The position numbers and the translations under genes are program-made. 12,399 nt of DNA from CAJXII01 sp965242915 (GTDB taxonomy: Bacteria; Campylobacterota; Campylobacteria; Campylobacterales; Arcobacteraceae), in the NCBI GenBank assembly GCA_965242915.1, contig CBDETN010000006.1:1-12399 (forward strand). The letters run 5' to 3'. Position 1 is the stretch's first letter. Each line of letters opens with the position of its first letter. The notes beneath the pieces were generated by a model that searched no databases, was not told where the DNA came from, and saw only the letters and a program-made list of their open reading frames with translations. This document shows positions 6,911 through 12,399 of the stretch, piece by piece.

Positions 6911-7093
6911 ATGCCAACTATTACTTTTGAAGAATTGTACCAACTAAAAAATTTTAAGAATACACGGGATAAAGCTTTTGATGTTTTATTGAGATATGCA
7001 AAACAACTAGAAACATCTTTAGAAAAAAACAATTTAAACAGAGATGGTACTGCAAAAAATACAAGTAAAAAATTTGTAGAAAAATGGAAATAA
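6911..7093 (+). CDS. Small unknown protein, first gene of rightward operon
   Basis: A 60-residue basic product read from an ATG with an AAAGGA ribosome site (about 6897-6902). The sequence has TFEELYQLKNFKNTRDKAF, then LLRYAKQLETSLEKNN, which looks like two helices, and a charged C-terminus (TSKKFVEKWK). I do not recognise it. As the first gene opposite the regulator it occupies the usual place of a Cro, anti-repressor or other early control protein, but no HTH is visible. It is followed by the structured spacer at 7092-7199. Confidence 0.6.
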   Translation: MPTITFEELYQLKNFKNTRDKAFDVLLRYAKQLETSLEKNNLNRDGTAKNTSKKFVEKWK

Positions 7094-7118
7094 AGATTTA
7101 ATTTAAAATAAAATCTTT
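7092..7118 (+). other. Alternative short hairpin competing with the long stem
   Basis: AAAGATTT at 7092-7099 and AAATCTTT at 7111-7118 are perfect complements with an 11-nt loop, starting inside the stop codon of the 60-residue gene. The right half is also the outer part of the left arm of the large stem at 7111-7180, so the two hairpins exclude each other. It is AT-only apart from one G-C pair and therefore weak. Confidence 0.4.
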
Positions 7119-7194
7119 TAGTAAAGCTTAGCAGTCAAACTTCGTGCCTGATGTTTCTTCTAAGCTTTATTAAGAGATTTAAAACAAAAGGCAC
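7111..7194 (+). promoter_or_regulatory. Structured leader: 21-bp hairpin with loop complementary to next ribosome site
   Basis: The arms 7111-7131 and 7160-7180 pair over 21 bp, with only two G-U wobbles and no bulge, around a 28-nt loop (7132-7159). The inner ten pairs (TAAAGCTTAG / CTAAGCTTTA) are perfect. In the loop, GTGCCT (7144-7149) is the complement of AGGCAC (7189-7194), which overlaps the AAAAGG ribosome site (7186-7191) of the gene starting at 7200. RNA could thus form a pseudoknot that hides that site. There is no U-run on the plus strand after the stem, so it is not a simple terminator. The pairing is read directly from the sequence; the regulatory role is inferred. Confidence 0.6.
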
Positions 7195-7199
7195 AAACT

Positions 7200-7619
7200 A
7201 TGAAAGAATTTATAAAAAGGTTTTTTATGATAAAACCAACCTACCTACCAGTTGAAGATGTTGCAATATTAAATGAAGTTGATTTAAAACTAATTATGTG
7301 GATATATTACAAAAATCCAGCAAATGAAAGATTTAAAATCATAAACAATAAAATATATGCTTTAGAAAATTATCAATACCCTTATGCAGATGAAGTAGAT
7401 GAACTAAGAAGAAAAGCTTTAATCATCGCAAAAACAGAAGCCCATCTATGTACAGAACTAGCAAAACTTGGAGAGATAAAAAAGACTAGACTTCTACAAT
7501 ACTTCTATAGATTTACATTCAAACAAATCAAACAAGCAAAAGAAGTTATATCATTATTAGAAAAGTATATAAATCAAAATAGTTTAATACCTATAGAGGA
7601 GTTAGTTTATGATTACTAA
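7200..7619 (+). CDS. Unknown early phage protein, mostly helical
   Basis: A 139-residue product that I do not recognise. It begins with a short basic hydrophobic segment (MKEFIKRFFMIKP). The body is likely all helical (ADEVDELRRKALIIAKTEAH, LLQYFYRFTFKQIKQAKEVI) and it ends in an acidic tail (PIEELVYDY). There is no Cys/His cluster or nucleotide-binding motif. The ATG has an AAAAGG ribosome site (7186-7191) that can pair with the upstream hairpin loop. Its stop overlaps the next start by 11 bp, and it precedes the primase-helicase, so a replication or host-takeover role is possible but only from position. Confidence 0.65.
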   Translation: MKEFIKRFFMIKPTYLPVEDVAILNEVDLKLIMWIYYKNPANERFKIINNKIYALENYQYPYADEVDELRRKALIIAKTEAHLCTELAKLGEIKKTRLLQYFYRFTFKQIKQAKEVISLLEKYINQNSLIPIEELVYDY

Positions 7620-7986
7620 AAATTTACAAGTATATTATTTTACAAATTCTTACTCAAAACCTAAAGGGATTTTAGTATTAGCAAGAAATAAAAAAGAAGC
7701 CACAGCTTATATAAAATCCATAAATGGTTTTAATCAAAATTTTAGAACTTCAAATGTTGAAATTATTGAAAATTTTTATATTAACTCTATAAAAATACTG
7801 CTAAGAGATAATTATTATATTGTTGAAGATGTTACCTTTGGTTTATATAAAAGTAATAACAAAAAATATTTATATGATTGTAAATATTATTATGCAGAAT
7901 ATCAAGAAAAAACAGAAAAACAATTATTCAAATTATTCATTGATAATTTAAATGTTAAGGAGTTGAAATATGACTTCTCAAAATAA
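7609..7986 (+). CDS. Unknown early phage protein
   Basis: A 125-residue product with no family I recognise. The first 40 residues alternate like a beta-hairpin followed by a helix (NLQVYYFTNSYSKPKGILVL, ARNKKEATAYIKSING). The rest is rich in Tyr, Asn and Lys (IKILLRDNYYIVEDV, YLYDCKYYYAEYQEK). The ATG lies in the end of the previous gene (11-bp overlap) with a GAGGAG site, and its own end overlaps the start of the 49-codon frame (17 bp). This tight packing supports it as a real co-translated gene. Confidence 0.6.
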   Translation: MITKNLQVYYFTNSYSKPKGILVLARNKKEATAYIKSINGFNQNFRTSNVEIIENFYINSIKILLRDNYYIVEDVTFGLYKSNNKKYLYDCKYYYAEYQEKTEKQLFKLFIDNLNVKELKYDFSK

Positions 7987-8119
7987 AACTTCCACGGGGG
8001 AAAGTTCAACTACAATCCCAAAATCAAGTATCATCTATCTGGGGGGGGGTGCGATATTATTACGACCCCAAAACAGCACTTATCAAAATATGTACATAAA
8101 GGTTAGCAAATGGATTTAG
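7970..8119 (+). CDS. Small ORF carrying a G9 tract, possibly phase-variable
   Basis: A 49-residue frame too short for usual gene finders, starting at an ATG 17 bp before the previous stop, with an AAGGAG ribosome site (7957-7962). The first half is Ser/Thr-rich (MTSQNKTSTGESSTTIPKSS) and it continues IIYLGGGAILLRPQNS to KVSKWI. Its stop at 8117-8119 overlaps the primase start at 8110 by 10 bp, as with the other junctions here. A run of nine Gs at 8041-8049 lies in the middle. With G8 the end would read GGVRYYYDPKTALIKICT; with G10 it would read GGGCDIITTPKQHLSKYV; all three frames stay open for some distance. I do not know its function. Confidence 0.5.
   Translation: MTSQNKTSTGESSTTIPKSSIIYLGGGAILLRPQNSTYQNMYIKVSKWI
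8041..8049. repeat. G9 homopolymer tract
   Basis: Nine consecutive Gs in a strongly AT-rich surrounding, within a small ORF. Runs of eight or more Gs are known slipped-strand (phase variation) sites in Campylobacter and Helicobacter. Length change would switch the reading frame of the ORF at 7970 and could alter coupling to the primase start. Confidence 0.8.
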
Positions 8120-9504
8120 AAGAATTAACACTACATATTAAGACTGAAATAGATATAGAAAAATATGTTACATCATATTTAGGATATGTTAAAAAAAATA
8201 AGACTACTTTTTCTTGTCCAGCTTGTGGGTCAAGTGATGCAGTAAAAAGAAAAGGTAAAGAGACATATCTTACTTGTTTTTCTTGTGGTGTAAATGGTAA
8301 CATTATTGATTTAACTATGCAAAATAAAAGTTTAGATTTTATATTAGCTATAAAAGATATTTGTAAAAATGAAAATTTAATACACGACTTAGATAACAAT
8401 GAAACAACAGCAGAAACAGAAGAAGAGCTAGAGCAAAGAAAAAAAGCTTATGCACTAAAACAAAAAGCTTATGAAAAAAAGCAAGTGCAAGATGAACAAA
8501 ATGATAAGAAAGCTAAACAAAAAGCTATAAATTATATGACTATAAAAGCACCAAAATTTCAAAATGATTTAGATTTTTTCGTACACAATAAAGAGTTAGA
8601 CCAACTAATATATAATAAATCTACTACATATATGAACTGGATGGATTTATATGTAGGCTACGACAATAAGCATAAAACAATATGTATTTTAAATAGAATA
8701 CTAGATGATAAACACACAACATACAATATCAAACATAGATTAAAATATAAATGGGATGGTAACAAACATTTAGATACTAGAACTGATGGTAAATGGATAA
8801 GTAATATAGATGCTACAACTTATGCCTTTCCTTTTGAATATTTTAAAGAACAAAGTAAAACAGACAATACAGTATTTATAGTAGAGGGCGAAAAAGATGC
8901 TTTAAATCTTTTATCGTATGATATAAATGTACTTACATTAGGTGGAGTTAGCACCAGCTGGGAAAATCACAAAGAGATATTAAAAGATAAAACAGTTTAT
9001 ATATGGTTTGACCATGATAATGCTGGATATGAAAATAGTATTAAAAGATACAATGAACTAAAAGGTATAGCAAAAGAGATATTTATAGTATTGTTTTATC
9101 AAATAAACACAAATTTACCAAACAAATATGATATAAGCAATTATCTATTTGCCAATAAATTTAAAACAAAAGAAGAGCTATTTGATAAAATAAAATTCTC
9201 TATATCTACTCTTACAACTTCACTTATTGAAGATATAGAAGATTATACTGGACTTGATTTAAAAGATTATTATTTCAATCAACCTATAAAGAAATTTAGC
9301 AATATAAAAAAGAATTGGTTAGTAAAAGATAAAGATAATATACCAGTAAATATCACAACCGTAAAAGGGGAAAAAGATATAAAAGGGTTAGCAGACTTTT
9401 TAGATAGATTTAAAATAGCAAAAAAAGATAGTAGATTTAGTGGTATCAAAGAAGATTTACTAGATAAGTTAGTAGTAACAAAAAAAGATACTGGGAAAAA
9501 GTAG
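8110..9504 (+). CDS. Phage DNA primase: zinc finger and TOPRIM (N-terminal part of primase-helicase)
   Basis: Replication protein that makes primers. A Cys4 zinc ribbon is at C36-x2-C39 and C56-x2-C59 (CPACGSSD, CFSCGVNG), the family's template-binding finger. A charged, coiled linker follows (about 95-145). The TOPRIM domain carries the EGEKD motif at 259-263 and FDHDNAG at 300-306, giving the acidic residues E259, D301 and D303 for metal binding. The ATG at 8110 has an AAAGG site. The natural reading ends at about residue 459: at the A7 run (9480-9486) the coding potential moves to the -1 frame, and the zero frame stops at 9502. If the shift occurs, the product is an approximately 985-residue primase-helicase. 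If not, a stand-alone primase of 464 residues is made. Both products could be functional. Confidence 0.85.
   Translation: MDLEELTLHIKTEIDIEKYVTSYLGYVKKNKTTFSCPACGSSDAVKRKGKETYLTCFSCGVNGNIIDLTMQNKSLDFILAIKDICKNENLIHDLDNNETTAETEEELEQRKKAYALKQKAYEKKQVQDEQNDKKAKQKAINYMTIKAPKFQNDLDFFVHNKELDQLIYNKSTTYMNWMDLYVGYDNKHKTICILNRILDDKHTTYNIKHRLKYKWDGNKHLDTRTDGKWISNIDATTYAFPFEYFKEQSKTDNTVFIVEGEKDALNLLSYDINVLTLGGVSTSWENHKEILKDKTVYIWFDHDNAGYENSIKRYNELKGIAKEIFIVLFYQINTNLPNKYDISNYLFANKFKTKEELFDKIKFSISTLTTSLIEDIEDYTGLDLKDYYFNQPIKKFSNIKKNWLVKDKDNIPVNITTVKGEKDIKGLADFLDRFKIAKKDSRFSGIKEDLLDKLVVTKKDTGKK
9480..9486 (+). other. A7 slippery heptamer, candidate programmed -1 frameshift site
   Basis: The run A-AAA-AAA (9480-9486) has zero-frame codons AAA AAA at 9481-9486, exactly the X-XXY-YYZ phase needed for -1 slippage, and slipping leaves both tRNAs perfectly paired. 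The -1 frame is open from 9468 and continues RYWEKVENLESDNEDELSQL into the helicase; the zero frame ends at TAG 9502-9504. A small stem GTGATA / TATCAC (9517-9522 with 9535-9540) lies about 30 nt downstream, too far to be a classic stimulator. No upstream Shine-Dalgarno-like stimulator is seen. RNA polymerase slippage on A7 or a missing A are alternatives. Confidence 0.6.
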
Positions 9505-9563
9505 AAAATCTTGAAAGTGATAATGAAGATGAGCTATCACAACTTATAAATATATTTGATAGT

Positions 9564-11066
9564 ATGGTTACAAATTACGATACATTGCATAAAGATTATT
9601 CACAAACACATATATCTGATATGGTTACATCATTTGAAGCTATGGCAAAAAAGACAGATAATACATTTGCCAAATTTAATGGTACTCTTAATGTTTGGAC
9701 TGGTACACATTATCATTCACTAGATGAACGAATTGATGATATAAAAAGATTTGTATTAAAAGGGTGGATGCCATTATCACGAGTTGATAAAAAGAAACAA
9801 TCAACAGCAAATGTAGATAAAATACTTGAAGATGTCTATACAGGTGCAGTATCTCTAAATGAGATAAAAGATAACCAAAAAGAAACTAGAGTTATAAACT
9901 TTACAAATGGTACATTATTTGTTACTAAGAATGGTAAAATTACTTTTAAAAATATTCACTCTAAAAAAGATGGTGCTACAAATATACTAGACTTTGAATA
10001 CAGTAAAGATGCAACTTGCCAAAAATGGAGTAAATTTTTAAACAGAGTATTACCTGATGAAAAAGACCAAGCTACACTTATGGAATTTATAGGATATTGT
10101 TTTTTACCATCTCATGAGTATGAAGCTTTTTTATATATGAAAGGTTCAACTGGAGCAAATGGTAAATCTGTAATTATGGGTGTAATTAAATCATTTTTTG
10201 GAAAAGACAATATAGGTAGTTTAGAACTACAAGATTTTGAGGGTCATAAATTACAAGTCTTAGAAAATAAAATAGTAAATATGGGTAGTGAAGTTGATGG
10301 CAAAGGATTAAATAAAGGTCAGTTAGCAAAATTAAAAGCTTTAACATCAACTGATGATGATATATCTATTGACCCAAAAAACAAAGACCCACGAACATTA
10401 GAAAGTGATAATCAACCAAAGCTTATCTTTTCAGGACAAGATACACCAAGCCCATCAAGTATGGATGATGGTGTTTTTAGAAGAATGTTATTACTTGTAT
10501 TTGATATTGAAATATTAGATGATGAAAAAGTACGAGGACTTACTAAAAGATTTAAAGATGAAAGGAGTGGAATATTATCTTTATCATTAGAGCATCTACA
10601 AAATCTGATTAAAAATGGAAGATTTACAAAATCAGATAAATTACTAGAAAACATTGAACAATTTAAAGACCAAACAAATCCAATAAGAAGATATATAAAA
10701 GATTGTTTAGAAGATGATAATGATGTAATTATTCCTAAAGAATTATTATACAACCACTATAAAGTATTTATGACTGAAAAAGGAAATATGCCATTATCAA
10801 GTGCTAAATTTTTCATTAGATTATATCAAGAGAAGAAACATATTCAAGATTTAGGACAACAACGACAACCAAAAGTAGCAATTTTAAAAGTAGATAGAGC
10901 AAGATTTATACAAGGTATTTATTGTAATAACAACGATATATTTAGTTTCAAAATTGATAAGAGTACTGATGAGATAGAAACTAGATGTATTAACTATGAT
11001 TTTAAAACAAAACAGATAGTTATTAAAGAAGATATTGGAGATACAAAATCGTTATGGATGAACTAG
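9564..11066 (+). CDS. SF3 (D5/P4-like) phage helicase (C-terminal part of primase-helicase)
   Basis: Replicative helicase half of the primase-helicase. The first ATG is at 9564, but it has no ribosome site, and the reading is open and protein-like upstream from 9468, so it is probably made only by frameshifting from the primase. Key motifs: D5-type N-terminal region (FNGTLNVWTGTHYHSLDERID, with IDDIKRFVLKGWMPLSR), then Walker A GSTGANGKSV at about 10143-10172, then SEVDGKG, then the SF3 motif C region (PKLIFSGQDTPSPSSMDDGVFRR), with the arginine-finger RR. Motif C normally ends in Asn (fatN); here it reads SGQD, a variant. The C-terminal domain is of the DNA-binding kind. Its stop overlaps the next gene's start by 13 bp. 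Confidence 0.85.
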   Translation: MVTNYDTLHKDYSQTHISDMVTSFEAMAKKTDNTFAKFNGTLNVWTGTHYHSLDERIDDIKRFVLKGWMPLSRVDKKKQSTANVDKILEDVYTGAVSLNEIKDNQKETRVINFTNGTLFVTKNGKITFKNIHSKKDGATNILDFEYSKDATCQKWSKFLNRVLPDEKDQATLMEFIGYCFLPSHEYEAFLYMKGSTGANGKSVIMGVIKSFFGKDNIGSLELQDFEGHKLQVLENKIVNMGSEVDGKGLNKGQLAKLKALTSTDDDISIDPKNKDPRTLESDNQPKLIFSGQDTPSPSSMDDGVFRRMLLLVFDIEILDDEKVRGLTKRFKDERSGILSLSLEHLQNLIKNGRFTKSDKLLENIEQFKDQTNPIRRYIKDCLEDDNDVIIPKELLYNHYKVFMTEKGNMPLSSAKFFIRLYQEKKHIQDLGQQRQPKVAILKVDRARFIQGIYCNNNDIFSFKIDKSTDEIETRCINYDFKTKQIVIKEDIGDTKSLWMN

Positions 11067-11302
11067 CTGAACTTAAAAAAATGATACTTGATTTAAAAGC
11101 TAAGGTGGAAACCTTAGAAATAACAATGCCCAAATGGTTTTCACTTTCAGATATTTCGCACGAAATTGGTAAGAGCAGAGACACCATAAGAAAGTACCTA
11201 AAAGCTAACTTTGAGCCTGATGTAGATTTTCAGTACAAAGGTGCTAAAATATACATAAGTAGGGATGCACTATTTTTCATAAGGAAACACTATGAGAAAT
11301 AA
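11054..11302 (+). CDS. Excisionase-like helix-turn-helix protein
   Basis: An 82-residue DNA-binding protein immediately before the integrase. The N-terminus (MDELAELKKMILDLKAKVETLE) is a coiled coil. Residues about 28-75 form a winged HTH of the MerR/excisionase type: WFSLSDISHEIGKSRDTIRK is the helix-turn-helix and YKGAKIYISRDALFFIRKH is the wing and last helix. Position, size and fold fit a recombination directionality factor (Xis) that steers the integrase to excise. The ATG is 10 bp before the helicase stop in a coupled overlap (ATGGATGAACTAG), and its own stop overlaps the integrase start by 11 bp. Confidence 0.65.
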   Translation: MDELAELKKMILDLKAKVETLEITMPKWFSLSDISHEIGKSRDTIRKYLKANFEPDVDFQYKGAKIYISRDALFFIRKHYEK

Positions 11303-11360
11303 AGACGGATACTATGTAAATAAACACGATGTTATATATGTACAAAGGTACAGTAGATAA
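11292..11360 (+). pseudogene. N-terminal fragment of the tyrosine integrase (frameshifted)
   Basis: Translation should begin at ATG 11292, which has an AAGGA site and overlaps the excisionase-like gene. It reads MRNKDGYYVNKHDVIYV, the expected first strand of an integrase arm-binding domain, then goes out of frame and stops at 11358-11360. The continuation (KGTVDNIFYRKST) is in the +1 frame. Removing one base, for example the C at 11343, would restore VIYV-KGTVDN. Confidence 0.65.
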
Positions 11361-12399
11361 TATATTTTATAGAAAATCTACTCGTAAAAAAGCTACAAAA
11401 GATAATGTAAGATTTATCAAAAGAAATTATCGTGATGTTCTTTTAAAACTTATTGATAGTAAAAAAGAAATCGAGTGTAAAACTTCATTGGAAACATTTG
11501 GAAAAATGGTTATACAAAATTCATCTTTAAAAAGATCTCCTAATCAACAAAGAGATACTTTATCAAAATTTAATAATCATATACTGCCAACTTTTAAAAA
11601 CTTTGCACTAGCTGATATAAAAGTTAGCGATGTTGAATACTGGCAAATTCAACTTTTAGATAAATTATCATCAAGTAGTGTTAAAAAATGTAGAGAGATA
11701 TTAAATCTTATCTTCAAAAAAGCATTAGCAGATGATATTATTATCAAAAATTATGTTGAACTTGCTGATAATGTTCAAGTAAATAGTGAGAGAAAAAAGC
11801 CATATACCGAACACGAACTAAGACTACTAATTGAACATTCAACTGGATGGTTTAATACCTATTTAGTTTTAGTAGCATCAAGTGGACTTAGAGTTGGAGA
11901 AGCTTTAGGACTTCAATGGGATGATATAGATTTAAACAATGGATTTATAGATTTAAAAAGAAGTATTAGTAAAGGTGTTATTGTAGATGAAACAAGTTTA
12001 ACAAATAAAACTAAAAATCATCAAAGAATAATACCACTTGATAACACAACAATAAAAAAATTATCTAAATATTATAAAAATAGACCAAATGAAAAATGGC
12101 TATTTGTTAATAAACACGATACACATTTTGCAGATGGTAGAAATGTAAATAAATACTACTGGAAACCATTATTAGCAAAACTAAATATTCAAGATAGAAC
12201 TATGTATGCACTCAGACACTCATTTGTAACCATTATGAAAAACAATGGAGCAACTGATAGTTGGTTAAAATCTGTAATAGGTCATAAGCAAAGTTCTAAA
12301 GTGATGGATGATGTATATTTCACATACAATAATGAAAAACACAAGATTTCAAACTCAAATAACTTCTTTAGTCATATCGAAGATAGTCAAATAAAGGTA
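11329..12399 (+). CDS. Phage tyrosine integrase (runs off right edge)
   Basis: The main reading frame, open from about ATG 11329 to the window's end with no stop (357 codons shown). It integrates and excises the phage genome at attachment sites. Numbered from this ATG: arm-binding region at 5-40, then a SAM-like core-binding domain (about 55-130, TFGKMVIQNSSLKRSPNQQR), then the catalytic domain. Visible catalytic residues are R188 (SSGLRVGEAL), K227 or K229 (NKTKNHQR), R296 in YALRH, H319 (GHK) and the nucleophile Y330 (DDVYFTY). The HxxR histidine is replaced by tyrosine (YALR), a known natural variant. The ATGs at 11329 and 11338 lack ribosome sites; the natural start is 11292, separated by a +1 frame change. 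The attP site is not visible, and may lie beyond the right edge. Confidence 0.85.
   Translation, partial: MLYMYKGTVDNIFYRKSTRKKATKDNVRFIKRNYRDVLLKLIDSKKEIECKTSLETFGKMVIQNSSLKRSPNQQRDTLSKFNNHILPTFKNFALADIKVSDVEYWQIQLLDKLSSSSVKKCREILNLIFKKALADDIIIKNYVELADNVQVNSERKKPYTEHELRLLIEHSTGWFNTYLVLVASSGLRVGEALGLQWDDIDLNNGFIDLKRSISKGVIVDETSLTNKTKNHQRIIPLDNTTIKKLSKYYKNRPNEKWLFVNKHDTHFADGRNVNKYYWKPLLAKLNIQDRTMYALRHSFVTIMKNNGATDSWLKSVIGHKQSSKVMDDVYFTYNNEKHKISNSNNFFSHIEDSQIKV

Noticed and set aside
6820..7032. Minus-strand ORF of 70 codons across the control region and the 60-residue gene
   Set aside because: It would run opposite the plus gene and through the promoter region; no ribosome site seen. The plus-strand gene has a good one.
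8103..8399. Minus-strand ORF of 98 codons opposite the primase
   Set aside because: It lies fully opposite the zinc finger region of the primase and shows only shadow composition.
10412..10753. Minus-strand ORF of 113 codons opposite the helicase
   Set aside because: It is the antisense shadow of conserved helicase motifs; Ser/Leu-rich with no context.
12202..12220. Loss of the integrase HxxR histidine (YALR) as a sign of inactivity
   Set aside because: Tyrosine at this position is a frequent natural variant of the family; the other catalytic residues are present.
1..12399. CRISPR array, tRNA genes, insertion sequences
   Set aside because: I saw no regularly spaced repeats, no cloverleaf candidate and no transposase or IS ends.

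Overview
The window is a strongly AT-rich segment of a temperate tailed bacteriophage or prophage. The short, overlapping, lysine- and asparagine-rich genes and one long G tract in an otherwise AT-rich background would fit a host in the Campylobacterota (Arcobacter/Sulfurimonas-like). This host assignment is an inference from composition and style, not from a marker gene.

The layout is two divergent blocks around a control region at about 6756-6910. The left block is on the minus strand and reads leftward. It starts with a Cro/CI-like helix-turn-helix regulator (6435-6755) and a small unknown protein (6239-6445), then the virion genes: portal (4600-6182, broken by one frameshift), a small charged protein (4242-4532), a probable scaffold (3688-4242), an SU10/DUF5309-type major capsid protein (2742-3659), a probable head-tail connector (2074-2733), a tail fibre with a collagen-like and fibre-type C-terminus (738-2081), and a receptor-binding protein cut by the left edge (1-693). 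The end of that last protein closely resembles the Bordetella phage BPP-1 major tropism determinant (Mtd), just before where the C-type-lectin domain begins. Mtd is the classic target of a diversity-generating retroelement, so the sequence to the left of this window is worth examining.

The right block is on the plus strand and reads rightward. It has a small unknown gene (6911-7093), a 105-bp spacer with a large structured inverted repeat whose loop can pair with the next ribosome binding site, two unknown early genes (7200-7619, 7609-7986), a 49-codon ORF with a G9 tract (7970-8119), a zinc-finger/TOPRIM primase joined by an in-phase A7 slippery heptamer to an SF3 helicase (8110-11066), an excisionase-like HTH protein (11054-11302), and a tyrosine integrase (11292 to beyond the right edge, frameshifted near its start). 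Nearly every start overlaps or abuts the previous stop, so each block is probably a translationally coupled operon.

The genes form the usual lysogeny set (repressor, excisionase, integrase), replication set (primase-helicase) and head/adhesion set. Terminase, lysis and most tail genes are not in view. Three genes (portal, primase-helicase, integrase) are split by single-base frame changes. The primase case has the exact geometry of a programmed -1 site; the other two look more like mutation or sequencing error.
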